A stretch of DNA of 64,000 bases from Sindora glabra (GCA_020226215.1 CM035231.1:47148876-47212875), one strand, 5' to 3'; counted from the stretch's first letter, positions 36,157-49,265 are shown. Program-made: numbers and translations. Notes: generated by a model from the letters alone, not told the origin.

Positions 36157-36476
36157 TAGGGTTGTCAAATAGGTCGCGACCCGTAACCCATTTTTACAAA
36201 TCCGAACTTTAAGCATTGAACCCATTTTTGAACGCAGGTAATACGGACCGAACCGTGATGGATCCAATCTGCAACGGATTGACCTATATCCGCCAAAACC
36301 GTAGATTTTCACTTAAAACTTACGGACTGACTCGTATCTATCATGGGTTTTGGCGAATATAGACCCTTTAAAATTAAACCCGTTTTGAACACGAGTAATA
36401 CGGATTGACCCATCATGAATTCAATCCGTTGCGGATTGACCTGTATCCACACAGGCTGGCCCGTTTGATAGGCCTA
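36157..36476. mobile_element. hAT-like MITE with internal duplication
   Basis: The left end tagggttgtcaaataggtcg and the reverse complement of the right end (taggcctatcaaacgggcc) form a terminal inverted repeat of the gtcaaa..gggc kind seen in plant hAT MITEs. Inside, aatacggaccgaaccgtgat (about 36240) and aatacggattgacccatcat (about 36396) begin two related blocks, each leading to cggattgacct.tatcc. No clear 8-bp target duplication. Confidence 0.5.
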
Positions 36477-37012
36477 CACGTATTAGCCAATTAGTATTGA
36501 TTGTACGGATTTGCCGCACATGAATTGATTTAATAAAAAGGCTAGCCTCCAACCAAACTTTTAAATTCTGCCCGCTATCCATAAAGCATAAAATTGCGAA
36601 ATAATTTTTAGTGCTTCAGTGCCACGTATTTTTATATAAATATTATTAAATATTTTTTAATTTAATAATTTGATCTAATAAAAAATTATTTATTTTAAAC
36701 AGAAAATTATTTTTTTTAAAAATAAATGTGTTATTAAACTATTAGACATACACACATATATATAATTTAAAAATTAAATCTTTGATGTAATGAAAGTATA
36801 AAAAATTTTAAGTTACAGTAAATATCATTTAAATTAAAAGTTCTTGATAAAAAATTAACTGTTTTTGAAAAAATCAAGTTGTTCAGTTAAAGAGATAATA
36901 CATTGATTAATATTTGTATGAAAGTAACACCAAATTTTTAATGTAATATAAAATTTTCTTTTTAATATTGGATCAAATATTATTGTTGTGAATCACATAA
37001 TGATCATAATTT
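36477..37012. other. AT-rich intergenic
   Basis: Nothing recognised apart from homopolymer and ta-rich runs. Confidence 0.3.
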
Positions 37013-37348
37013 TTACAATTTTGCATCAATGGTTCCATCTTTCCGTATTTTCGCAACATAATCACAACCAAAATTTAAAATCATGCCATCACTATCAATG
37101 ACCAACAGACAACGGCTCAGTATGGCAGTGTGGCTATTATCCACAGAAACCACTCTACTCAGGGCGACCATGGTGGCCGGCCGCTCCCATCGTGCGCCAC
37201 TGATTATGGTCTCTTTGCAGCTGAGCTCCACCGTAGACGGGCGAGGTAGTATCCCGACAAGCTTCAGCATCCAACGAGAAAATGGGATCTCTTCTATATT
37301 TATACTGTAATAATCTTCACTTGAAATTTGAAAATTATGCAAACACAA
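37013..37348 (-). other. Hypothetical ORF, 111 codons, unassigned
   Basis: An open minus-strand frame starts MCLHNFQISSEDYYSINIEE and ends RKDGTIDAKL. The middle (PFSRWMLKLVGILPRPSTVE, then ETIISGARWERPA) lies in a GC-richer island (37100-37290) inside AT-rich DNA. No membrane segment or known motif was recognised. The length and local composition make it more coding-like than other short frames here, yet it has no convincing promoter or partner exon. It may be a remnant exon. Confidence 0.3.
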
Positions 37349-37656
37349 AAACTAACTGGAATCCGCTCCAGCTACAGCATGATAACTAATCCTCTTGCAA
37401 ATGCCCAATAACTGAACTAATTTGCCAGAAGATATTCCCTGTTTTTATCTGTTCTCGAAGGAAGTGGAATAATAATGATGATCGCAATATCAAAATCCCA
37501 AAGCCAATTTGCAAACTCACAAATGAGTGGTATATTAGAAAAATATTTCATCTTCTCCTCTTCTTCCCACTTTCCTCTCATTTTCATTTCTGGGGGCATA
37601 TAGGGTCTTTTATTTTCATAAAAAATTATTTTTTTACATAAAGGAAAAAGTATGAA
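37349..37656. other. Intergenic flank
   Basis: A short minus-strand frame (37417-37599, 60 codons) has no recognisable motif. Nothing else was seen. Confidence 0.3.
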
Positions 37657-38334
37657 GGTGTTTGATAAAGAACTTTTTGATGAATTTTTAACTGATTTGA
37701 TAATGTTTAACTATTTAACTAAATCAATCAGTTAATTTGAAAAAGCTCAATTAGCTAAAAAAGTTAGTGAACTCAACATTTTAAATTAACTTATTGATAA
37801 TGAGTCTATAAAATATGAAATTATCCTTAATAATATACATATTTTCATTTATATCCTTACTAAAAAAAGATTAAATAAATTTATTAAATAATAATTATTA
37901 ATTTCTATAAAGTATTTATGAAATATAATAATTTATTTTTAAGAAATATAATTAATTTTTAAAAAATATAATAATTTTGAGAAATATAATAAATTTTTAA
38001 TTATATTTTAGATTTATCATATTTTTAAATAAGTATGACTCAAAAAATTATTTAAAAATAAATTATTATATTTATTAAAAGAAGATTATTATATTTCTTA
38101 AATATAAATTATATGATAAATTTAAAATATTATTAAAATAAAAAATATTTAAATAAATTATAAAATATATATACGTTCTTATATGTCATTTTGCATATAA
38201 ATAACTAATAGAAAATAAGTAATTTTATCAAATATTTTCACTCAAACAGCTAATATTATCAGTTGGTCAAATCAGTTAATATAATTAGTTATTAATTAAT
38301 AACTAATTGAATTAATTAATTATCAAATAGGGCC
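37657..38334. mobile_element. MITE-like element with tttgataa ends
   Basis: The left end ggtgtttgataaagaactt and the right end, whose reverse complement is ggccctatttgataattaat, are inverted. Internal blocks aactgatttgataat and aactgatttgacc repeat near each end. AT-rich and noncoding, with several runs of aaatataataattt. Confidence 0.5.
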
Positions 38335-41300
38335 ATCTTCTGATTTAAAAAATAATTTTTATACTAAAAAAATAAATTACAATTATTTTATACTATATTT
38401 ATTATATTTAATATTAAATATATTAATTATTTTTTACTATCATGATAATTTATAATTATATTTTTACAGAAAATATTTTTTTTGCCGAAAGAAATATAAT
38501 TATAAACACAATTTTATTATATTTTTTATTAGAATACACTATTTTAATATAAATTTTTATTTTTATTATTTATCTCTCTTCAAATATTACATTCTCCTAC
38601 TCTTAAGAAATGGAGAATATCCTTATTCAGCAGAAAAATATGAGGATTATTAATATTTGGAATTTGAACTGTATTCCAAGCTTGCTATAATTGTTTCCAC
38701 TACACTTTACTCAACGTGATACTCGGGACAAGTAAAATATTTAACAACAAAAATAGTCATAGATTAAAAGATGTCAGTAAATAATACATCGATAATTGAA
38801 TCAACAATGGACTAAGTCAACCTATTGCTAATTTTTGTCACTAACTCCATCACAATTTGGTGACATGACGAAGAAAAATATACATGATGAGATGGAATTA
38901 GTGACATATTTATTATCACTAAATTTATAAATAGTAATGGAATCTCCATCCCTAAAACTTGGATTAAGAACGAATGTTTCCATTGCAAAACTAAGCTTGT
39001 CACAAAATATAAATTTAGTGATGGATAATTTCATTGCTAATTTTAAACCATCAATAAATCTATCATTAAATTGGGAAATTCTTAGAAAGCTTGTGATATC
39101 ATATTCAAAATTGTATCATTAATATTATATACTTTGTCAATACATTATTCATTTTTATAGCAATTCAAACCATGAAAATTCTATCTAATCAATTTGATAA
39201 AATCTAAATCCTTTCAATAATCAAATGCTCTAATAAAATTTCACGAAATAAAAGTGATTTATAAAACAAAATCCAAAAATTTTAATATATATCCTAAAAA
39301 TTGATTCTTAAATGTGCATAATTTATTTATAGTAAGTAAAAATATAATAAAATCAATAAATTTCAATATATATCCTAAAAAATTGATGTCAAGGTTTATA
39401 CATACAAAAAACAAAAATAAAAACCTTAAATTAGTAGTTGTCAAATAAAGCATTAATATTACATCCCTGCTACTTGATTTTTAACTACCAAGAAGAAAAT
39501 CAATACTCCTAAGTTGTTATCCTCTCTTAACCACAATTTATGTCAAAATACCATTTCAAAATAAATAAAAATGACTTTATTTCAATTCATTTAATGCTAG
39601 CTAAATAAAGCGAATTTGAGAGTATCATTAAGAAGAATAAGCTGGTATGTCTATGAGAATTTATTAATAATGGCCTTAAAGATTAAAATTATTACCATAG
39701 ACATAAAAGTAAGGAATGAGTTCAAGCATATTATAGTGTAAGAGAATTTTCATCACTATTTACTTCCTCTATTATATGGCTATGTTTGAATATCTAGTTG
39801 TCTATAGCTTTTTTTCAAAATTGTAAATCATATACTAAACTCCTTGGTTGCTTGTATTATGAGTATGTAAAAGTGTGGTTTCCTCTCATAATTAGGAAAT
39901 TATTAAATAATTATACTCAATAATTATTTTCTAGTATTTTCACATGCTTATTTCTTAAGATTTAAACAAATGAACAAATATAAATTACATACAAGTATAT
40001 AACAAGAAAAAGTATATTTATATAAATTATTCTAGAAGATAAAGTAATAATCTTTACTCTGCTGACCCATTCGAACAAAGTAATCACATTCACATGTACT
40101 TACATCCTTTATATCTGTAAAAAATGTCCACATCTACATTCTCCAAATAAAGAAGGATTCTAAAAGAAAAAAATTAAGTGAAATTGATAGTATGAGAGAG
40201 AAGATGCTATATTACATCACCTCTTGAAGTTATTAAGATTAGATTGCAGATCATTTTCTAGCTAATTGTGTTTTTGTTTTTTCAAAAGAGTACTCAACAT
40301 CAATTATAGTCTATGAGTTTGATGAGGATTTAGGATTTCAAGGGGAAGGGCAGGGTGAGTCGGATTTTGTGTTAGTTATATGGCCTGTAAAGAGTGATAG
40401 TAAATAATAATTGGTTTATGCCTATTAAATCATTACACATTTTATATCTTTTTGTTTTTGTTTTCTTTGAAAAATTATGTGATTTCAATGCAAGTTTGCA
40501 CTAAAAAATGGGGTTGCAAAATCAAATTAAGTAAATATAGTGATCCCTATTTTTGACGTTAAATTTTTGGAGACTTTGACTTATGAAAATATTCATTGAT
40601 TCTTGTTTCATACTAATGTAGGCAATAAGATAGAGAAAACTCTTATTCACATTCATTGGTAGGTTCAATTAGAGCCTACAACTTCATAGGTTGTACTGCA
40701 TAAGGATATGCGGGCACCATTGGAATATACTGGAGTGTGTCAAGGAGCCAAGGATAATTTTAAAGAAGAGGGCTTACCGATAAAGTTACTTGGCATTTAA
40801 TATCATTTTATTATTATCTTAGCATTGCGCATTTTTCTATTTATCACTCTTTTTTCTTTTAAGCATTTTTAGCACTTTAGGTTAACAATGTTGGCATGAA
40901 CACATCATTGTACTAGTGTATAATAGAACATTTGTGATAATACATGATAAACATGATTAAAGGAGACTTGGTTAAATATAACTTCTCCTAAAAGTTTCAT
41001 AACAATTTTTTCTATTACTAATTGGGAAATATGCACATCTTTTTTATTTTACATTTTCTAGTACTTAATTATTGCAAGGTTTATGGTAAGAAAATCAACT
41101 AGCTTTACTCATGATGATGCCATATACAATTATAAAATTTCCTATTTTTTAGAAGTTGAAAAGATTAGTCACAAGTTTTTCCAAAGCAGCTATCAAATTT
41201 TTAATAAATTTTATTTTTATTCGATAGAATGATAGCTAATTCATGAGCAATTTGAAATTGTTCAACTAATATTTCAAGGAAAAGAGGTTGTCTAAAGTTA

Positions 41301-41667
41301 ATGCGCTAATACATTAAATGCACATTGAGAAAAACTAACTCCTGTTTTGTTTCTTAAAGGATTGAATATATCCTTTCATAAAGGTTTATATTCTTTACCA
41401 TTTTTTAAAGTAAAAAAACTATATTAACTTGAGCCTTTATGAATCCTCTCCTATGACCTTTGAGAATCACATTAGCCTCTTAAGGTGAACCAAAGGTACA
41501 AGTATTGTTTATTCTTTAATGTAATATTTATTCCTGGATCTTTATCATTCTTAAATTCTTTTTTTTTTTCTTTTGGGTCAATATATGTTCCCATTGAAAG
41601 GGTTGCATTAGTGCATAAAAAGCTATTTTCAAATTTTTTTACTTGCTATAAAGGTATATGACTCTTA
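38335..41667. other. Intergenic, with a short patch of inverted gtgat/atcac modules
   Basis: At 38830-39030, motifs of the type ttagtgatgga and tcactaa recur in both orientations, resembling the subterminal region of a DNA transposon. At 39270-39400 the block tatatatcctaaaaattgat occurs twice about 100 bases apart. At 40240-40800 composition is mixed but no family was recognised. No genes are called. Confidence 0.35.
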
Positions 41668-43882
41668 GGGGTATTTGATTTGCCAAATATTCTTCACATT
41701 CTCATAAAATATTCACATTCTAAAGACTATTTTATAGGAATGTTATATTCTCATATTTAATTCAAAATATTAAAAAATTTATTCAAAAATGTAACATTTT
41801 CAAAAATATTTTAGAACCTAACTTTTTTTCCAAATATTCCTATAGGGGGAGGTGGGTATCTCAAATTCCCATCTCATTGGAATGTTAATATTAAAATAAA
41901 AAGATAATTTTATCCTTATTTTTCTATGCCCTCATTTATTTTAAAAATTTTATATTTTTATTTTTTAATTTTAACTTATATTTTATGATAACAACTATAA
42001 TTATACTAAATAAGTAAAAAATGTAATTTCTATATTTCAATTCTAATTTAGTTTGAAAATTTTTCATGATAACAAGGATAATTATATTAAATAAGTAAAA
42101 AAAATAAATAAGTAATTTCTAAATTCTAACTTTTAAAAGTATGATTAATTTGTGTTACGAATTTTAAAAATAAATTTCTATAATTTTATTTAAACTTTCA
42201 TAATTTTTATATTTAATTTATAAAAAATTTAATATCCTAAATCAAAATTATTAAAAAATTATAATTTTCTAAATAATTTTTTTACCATAGATAAAATTAA
42301 AATTTGATTTAATTAAAATTGGCTTCCAATCTTAAGTCAGAGTTCCTAACTTCACTAAAAAATATGATATAACCTATCTAAAACTATGTTAGGTTATGGT
42401 CCAAACCTATCATCCTAATTAATCTAACCAATATTTTAACTTGTGCCCCATATGGGTATTTATCAATTTTTTCTATTGTTAACATAAAAATAATTTATAT
42501 ATAATAAAATAAAAAATTATAAGTTGTTGAAATTTAATTTTTTATATTTATTTTAAAACTATTAATTTAATTTTATAAATAATATTTTTTAACATTCCAA
42601 ATATTAGAAGTGAGTTATAAAAATTAACTAAATTTTTATTTATATATATTTAATTTGAATTATAATTTATAAATTTCAATATAAAAATATTAATAAGATT
42701 AAATAAATATTTTTTAATTTTAATTTCTAAATAATTTTATAAAAATATAATATAGAATTAATTCAATTAAAATTTTATATTAAAATGATAACTTATTTAA
42801 AATATTTATATATATAATTTAATTTGAAATATAACATTGAAAACTAACATTAAGAAGATATTGATAATATTTAAATGAACAAATTTAATATTAATTTTTA
42901 ATAATTTTTATAGAAAATAGAATATACATTGGAATTTTAAGATTATCTCGCATTTTTGTTTCTTTGCTTCTTAGGACTTAGGGGTGAGAATTATAAATAT
43001 AACCTAATAATTTGATATAAATATGAAATATTTTATATAGATTTTAGTTGAGATAATACGAATTTAAATTGTAAGCAAAATGTTGATTTGTTAATTTGTT
43101 TAAGAATTAAAAATTAAAATCTACTTTTTTCTATTTTTAAGCTTTTAGATATTATTTTTAATCATTAATATAAATAATATATCATCCTTTTATAAATATA
43201 TATAAATAATATTTTTTATAAAAATATTTATCGATAAAATAAATGAACATTTAATTTTTTTTCTTATTTGAGTGAAGAAAAAGGATGAAAAAAGAATGTT
43301 TAAAGAGAGAGTGTGTGATTATTATATTTTAATTATTTAAAAATTAAAATTTTTTATTTTATTTTCAATTTAAATTTAAAATATATTATTTATTTTTTTC
43401 TCTTATTTTATTTTTAAAGAAAACAAAAATTTCTTAATAACAATAAAGAAGTTACTTATTTATTTTACATAATTAATTATATAAAAAATTCAAATTCAAA
43501 TTTAAATTCTTAAAAATTTTAATATTTTATATATTAAATTATTTATTACATTTTAATTGAATAATATATAAATTATTAATTTATTATGTCTTCAAAAGTA
43601 TTTATTTATATATTTTTAATTAAATATATAAATTTATTACAATTTATAACAAAAATTTAAGAAGAGTGTTTTTTAAAAAAATAATAAAATTATTAAGAAT
43701 ATAAAGTGTAAACTAAACATGAGAATTTAATATATCTAGGTATGTGAAATATATTTGCAAGAATATATATATTGAATCAAACATAAAAAATTTACATTCC
43801 CAAGAATTATAACTTGGGAATCACATTGTGAAGAATGTATACTCTCATGAAAATGTAAGATTTCACAAATTAAATGCTACCT
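41668..43882. mobile_element. Possible 2.2-kb inverted-repeat element
   Basis: The left end gggtatttgatttgccaaat..cttcacattctcat resembles the reverse complement of the right end (aaggtagcatttaatttgtg..cattttcatga). The interior is extremely AT-rich with no coding sequence. Ends are approximate. Confidence 0.4.
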
Positions 43883-44019
43883 TATATTATTTTATTGGTT
43901 GTACTTTATGTATTAGCCAATATAAAGACATAATTATGGAATTCATGAAAATTTCCTTTGAAAATTTCATTACTATATAATAGCTATTTGACTTCAAATA
44001 TTTAAAGGATTAGATGTTA

Positions 44020-44515
44020 GAAAATGATTGATGTATAATTAACCATCGTAGTATATGTGATTTCAACTTCAATTTGTAAATTATTTCATAATAAAAAAAA
44101 TAATGTCAGTTTTTATTCCATGAAAATCAATGTCATATATATTTTTATAATCTTAAAAAAATAACATTAAATGTCATTTATTTTTTAAAGACTAACATCA
44201 AATAAATAGAATTCCACATCATTTCATCTAAATAACTGACATTATATAAACACCTTATCACCCAACACACCTACTTAAACTTGAACCCCCTAATTCCTCA
44301 TTCGTTCGTTCCAAATCCTAACCCCATTCTCATGTTCCTCACAGTCTTCTCATTCCTATTTCTCCTAGATCCCTAACAAGATAAAGAAAACTAACATCTC
44401 TTATTACATTAAAATACAAATTTAAAAAATTTTAAAGAATAAATTGAAAATGGTAAAAGATTATATACAATATCACAATTAGAGATAAATACTTTGCTAA
44501 ATCTATGTCTTGATA
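44020..44515 (+). repeat. Left block of repeat copy 2, with intact CACTA empty site
   Basis: It reads continuously through the point where copy 1 carries the CACTA element: gattatatacaatatcacaa here against gattatatata / ataatatcataa around the insertion. Downstream, aatactttgctaaatct matches aatactttactaaattt. Beyond about 44515 the two copies diverge. Confidence 0.7.
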
Positions 44516-45794
44516 CCCTTGGCTTTGTATGAGAAGTCTATACTCTCCAGACAAGCTTTTTGAATTCAATACTTACAAATACAATGAGCATTCATGAAAA
44601 ATTAGTATATTATATATTTTTATGTGAAAACATAATAGATAATATGACAAAATGTCAAAAAAATGTATGAGATCAAATTTCTTATATGTGCAAACTTGTA
44701 AATTTTGCATCAAAATAATAGGTAACCAAATAAGATTAAAAAGAAAACTAAAAACTAAATTGTAAAAATAAATATGAAAAAAATCCTCACAATTATATAT
44801 AGATATTGCTTTTTTAGCAAGTACTAAACTGCATATATTAAGTCACGAGCTAACTAAATTTCAGTCCTGCAAAATAAATAGCAAGTAAAGAATATAAAAT
44901 TGAAAAGAATCATCTTACATTTGGAGGAAGAGCATATCTTATCAGATAAATAATTATTTTAAGATTCGAAAAACTTTTGGATGAAATTTGCAAATGGCAT
45001 CATGTTTCACTCCTTTTATCCTAAAGTTATGTCATACTTTAATCTTTTAATTTTTAATTTGGGCTTGTGGCCTAAGTTTCCACATCAATGTTTGAAATAA
45101 ACTGATGTTTAAATTTAATATTGGATGTCACTTTTAAGAAAACACTATTATCTTTAATATAACAATATTGTCTTATTAAATAATATTCAATATTGATTAC
45201 TAAACAAAAATTTGATATATTAATATAGAATATCTTCTAATAATAAAGAGCTTTATTTTTATTTGGGTAACTTTTTCAACAACTATTCTAAAATAATCTC
45301 AAAACCTCTCCAGAATGCCTAGATATAACTAATATGTATATATTAGAATAAAATTAATTCAATTGTACACATTATATACATTAGAATTTACGATTTTTAG
45401 TTTATATCAGACACATACGAGCATATATATATATGTATATTAAACAAGAATCCAAAAACATAACTTATATATATTACATACATATACAGATAATAATATT
45501 ATAGGTCTTAATTAAGTTTAAGTTCTGTAAAGAACATCGAAAGGAATATTATTTATTTTTTATTTGAATTATTTTAATTGATTTAATAGCATTAAAATTA
45601 ATTTTTGCATTATGAAAATTAATTCTATAATTTTATTTATTTCTATATTAATACATGAACATATACAAAGAAAAATTGTTATTTATAATGAGTAATAGAT
45701 TTTTCATTTATAATAAACATACACTGCATATCTACATAAATTAAAAGGAAATGTAGTTATCTTGACTCATAATTCCTTTGTATTGCTTGATTGT
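44516..45794. other. Interior of repeat copy 2
   Basis: No coding sequence recognised. Motifs of the gatgtca kind recur near 45100-45130 (aactgatgtttaa, ggatgtcac), in keeping with a transposon interior. Confidence 0.35.
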
Positions 45795-46012
45795 TTCATT
45801 TGTTATGAGCTATTAATTGTCCCTATTTTTCAATGCATGAATATGTTAGTCACTTGCCCTATATATTATCTTAAATTTAATAATAAATGTCTTATTTATG
45901 ATATTCATTTGTTATGAGCTATTAATTGTCCCTATTTTTCAATGCATGAATATGTTAGTCACTTGCCCTATATATTATCTTAAATTTAATAATAAATGTC
46001 TTATTTATGATA
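45795..46012 (+). repeat. Perfect tandem duplication, 109-bp unit
   Basis: 45795-45903 and 45904-46012 appear identical base for base by eye; each starts ttcatttgttatgagctatt and ends cttatttatgata. Everything else here is heavily diverged, so this duplication must be recent, or else an assembly effect. Confidence 0.85.
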
Positions 46013-46077
46013 TTCCAATCGATACTATACATTGCTAGGCTATTGTTCTAGAATCTTTTATAGTTTCATGCATTATT

Positions 46078-46247
46078 AGAGAATATATGGTGTAGAAATT
46101 GTGAGTCATAGTAAGATTATAGAGTATAAAATATCACACCTCTATGAACCATATCTTTTATGGTAGGCAAAAACATGGTTCATAAAACTATGAGTTTTGA
46201 TGCTCCATAATCTTATTGGAACTTATGATTTCTGCACAACCATATTC
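46078..46247. repeat. Inverted repeat (hairpin), about 80-bp arms
   Basis: The left arm agaatatatggtgtagaaat..gtaagattatagag..tatgaaccatatctttt pairs with the right arm ending gcacaaccatattc. The shared order is agaatat.g, gagaaat-type, aagattat.gag and atgaaccat. The copia element starts immediately at its right edge (46248). Confidence 0.6.
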
Positions 46248-46710
46248 TATTATTTTTTTATTTATGGACCTATTAATTCAATAATAAAATAAAATATAAA
46301 AGGGTTTAGCCTAATATTAAAGTGACGGAATAATTTAGGTCCAGTAGTAATCTAACCTAATTAATATGATAATAAGTAATTCTTTGTGATGGATAAACCC
46401 ACTAATTGTTATTAATATAAATAAAAGTTGCTACTCCTAAATCCTATGGTAGATTTTGCGCATTCCCCATCGGTATCAGAAAGTTTCCCTAATTAAATTC
46501 TCATCAAAAGTTGATAAGAGCAACAAATCCTTATTTGGAGTTCGTGATCAAAACCAATTGTGAATAGTTCGTGATTTACAGCAAATCCTAATTTCATATT
46601 GATATCACAATAGATTTATCAAATAAAAATAATAAATTTTTTACATTTAATATTATTCTTCTTATGTGATTCAATTTGGGATATTATTTTATGAAATTTT
46701 AATTTTAATA
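46248..46710 (+). repeat. 5' LTR of the 46.2-52.6 kb copia element
   Basis: It aligns end to end with 52185-52648. The terminal tg and ca have decayed to ta at both ends here (tatta..ttaata against tgtta..ttaaca). Most visible differences between the two LTRs are C/T or G/A changes. A gttattaatataaataaa promoter-like stretch lies near 46410. Confidence 0.88.
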
Positions 46711-46970
46711 ATTGGTATTAGAGTCATAAATTATGTAAATTAAATATATTATTATGAGGATTCAGGAATCAAATTTTATCTTTTGAATAATATTATATTT
46801 TGTGATGAATTATTTTAAAATAAAATTGCTATGAATCTTAAAGTTATTTCTTAACTCTCAAGTTAATTATTTTGAGTTACTATTTTTATAGAACTCTAAT
46901 TTAATTAATTGAAAATTTGATTTTAACAATTGGATTACCTTTCTGTGTATATATATTTTGTTTATCATTC

Positions 46971-47021
<51 letters not shown>

Positions 47022-48440
47022 TTTTGGCATTCTGTTTGGAATTTATATAAATCAGGATTTTAACGTTTGCTAGTTTTGGTTATTTTTTGTCATAAACATA
47101 TAAGTTTCGGTTCACATTGACAAAGTGGTTAAACATCTAATAACCAAGTCGCAGGCTGGAGGACAACAACGTTAAACATGGATTTTCGGTTCACATATAA
47201 AATAGTTTTTTACTTTAACATTTTATTAAATGACTTTTATATAAACTTCGAGAATTTCATTTGTTGTTTATATATATATATATATGATGTTTTGCCATTG
47301 GATTTGGATATGTCTTTTTTTCTCCGTCGGATTTCATTTAGCATTAACATTTTGATTATATATATATGTTTTTTACTTCATATTTATATATTCTGTATGT
47401 TCATATATATATACTTTGTTTAGAATAAATATATATATATAAAGCCTTGGTTACTATTAAAAAAATTATATGATTTGAAAATCAAATAATTGATTAATCA
47501 CGTGATGCATTTAATTTTTTCAAAAGGCAACAAAAGTATCTAGATTTGTCTCTTTATTTTTCCTATTTTTTGAAAGATGTGAAATATATATATTCAATGT
47601 AATTAGAAGATATTAATTGGTTTTCGAAACTTAATATTCCTTTCTGGTAAACTTGAGTTATGGTTATATTGAACTATCTTATTAGAGTTTTATCTTCTCT
47701 CTCTCCTATTTTTCAATTAGAATTTTGAATCATTAACTGGGTTTTTTTATTACCTCTTAGGATATTATCATGCACAAATTGATATTTTTGAACAATTAAT
47801 AGATATTGTTTAAATATAGTTTTGTAATTCCCAGTTTCAAATATCCATTTGAACATGTTACTATACAATGCTAATTTTAGTTCATTGTCATCTATTGTTG
47901 TGTGTATATATATATCTAATGTGTGCCAATGTGAATGTTCACATTCTACATGAGATAATTTTTTTTGGAACTATTTGGTCCATTAATTCTTTTTCTATGT
48001 GTATATATGTACAGAAAAATAATATTAGAAAATTATTTAAGCTTATGTTATACCATAAAATTTTGTGTAATTGTAAGCTCACCTATCATGAGCCCAATTA
48101 CATAAAATTTTGTTCATTTATAATAAAATGATAATTAAATTAAGGAGAGTATCATATTAATAATATTTTAATACCCTATCGGTATAATATTATTAATATG
48201 ATTTGTTAATGATAATATAAGTATAGAAGTAAGTATTGTATTTCTAGAATTTTCATCATCCTATCGGTGTTAAAATTTTAAGAATATGATATTTAGTCCT
48301 TATATTATATTATAGAGTCTTTGATGCCCTATTGGTATTAAGCTTTATAATATAATACTGAGTTCGATTGCATAGTTTGTTGAGAAAAATTTCTAGCATG
48401 ATTAAGGTTAAACATACATTAATATTTTAAAATTTGTTTT
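46711..48440 (+). other. Leader region of the copia element
   Basis: About 1.7 kb between the primer-binding site and the first gag-like sequence, with no coding matches. At 48170-48345, three blocks of the type ccctatyggtattaa recur (near 48171, 48261 and 48328), and related tccctatyrgata sequences recur near 51981 and 52046 downstream of pol. Confidence 0.5.
46968..47022. repeat. Compound (TA)n(CA)n microsatellite
   Basis: A run of ta repeats passes directly into ca repeats (tatatacacacaca). Further ta runs lie near 47265 and 47355. They are in the untranslated leader of the copia element. Confidence 0.85.
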
Positions 48441-48449
48441 GTCAGCTCT

Positions 48450-49265
48450 TTTACCTATGCAATTAAGATGCTTAATGAGACCAATCATGAGGACTGGGCC
48501 GAATTACTAAAATTATATCTAGCAGTCTCTAACCTTGACTTGGTAATAAGGGAAATAGAACCTCAGATTAATGTTGAGTCTACAACATATCAAAAGAATC
48601 ATCATGAAAAGTAGACCTATTCTAATAGTGTGTGCTTGATAGTAATGAAATATACAATGCATAAAATAATAAGAGAGAGCATTCCTGAAACAATAAATGC
48701 AAAAGAGTTCTTGGATTCTATAATCGAAAAGTACAAGAAGTTCAATAAGGCTAAGAAAGGACGATATCTTTCATTACTTGAGAAATCAGTGTATGAGAGA
48801 ACACATTTTGAGATTAGTTAACTATTATAATAAGTTGAAAATCATGCAAGTAGATTTGGGAGAAAGTTATTTAACTTGACATGTACTGGAGTCTTTTCCA
48901 CCTCAATTTGACATTCTAGAAACCTTTTATAATACTCAGAAATCAAAATGGACTATTAATAAGTTAATTTCTATTATTACACAGGCAGAAGAAGACATGA
49001 AGAAAGGAAAGGCTCAAGTCATTGATTATACATCTCATGGCACACATTCAAATCATAGTGAAAAGTTTAATAAAAAAATTGGCAAGGGACACCATAACTA
49101 TAGAAGGAAGAATAGTGAGAAAAATTAATCTAATGGACAATAACACTACAAACCCAATAAGGCCTAATTCAAGGGTAACTGTAGGTTTTGCAAGAAGTAA
49201 AGACATAAGAAGGTGGACTATTTTAAATATAAGAAATGGATTGAGAAAAAAAGAAAGGCACTGAT
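48450..49265 (+). pseudogene. Copia gag remnant with damaged zinc knuckle
   Basis: The frame starts near LMRPIMRTGPN/DWAELLKLYLA-like sequence (48480-48520). An open part (48630-48821) follows, with IRESIPETINAKEFLDSIIE and YKKFNKAKKGRY, typical of copia gag. The nucleocapsid knuckle near 49180-49240 reads CRFCKK, a stop, RHKKVDYFKYKKW. The last cysteine of C-x2-C-x4-H-x4-C is tyrosine and a stop interrupts the motif. It packaged element RNA in the ancestor; it is not functional now. Confidence 0.75.

Noticed and set aside
47178..47423. 81-codon frame rich in I, Y and F
   Set aside because: It lies in ta-repeat sequence of the copia leader; the hydrophobic look comes from AT composition.
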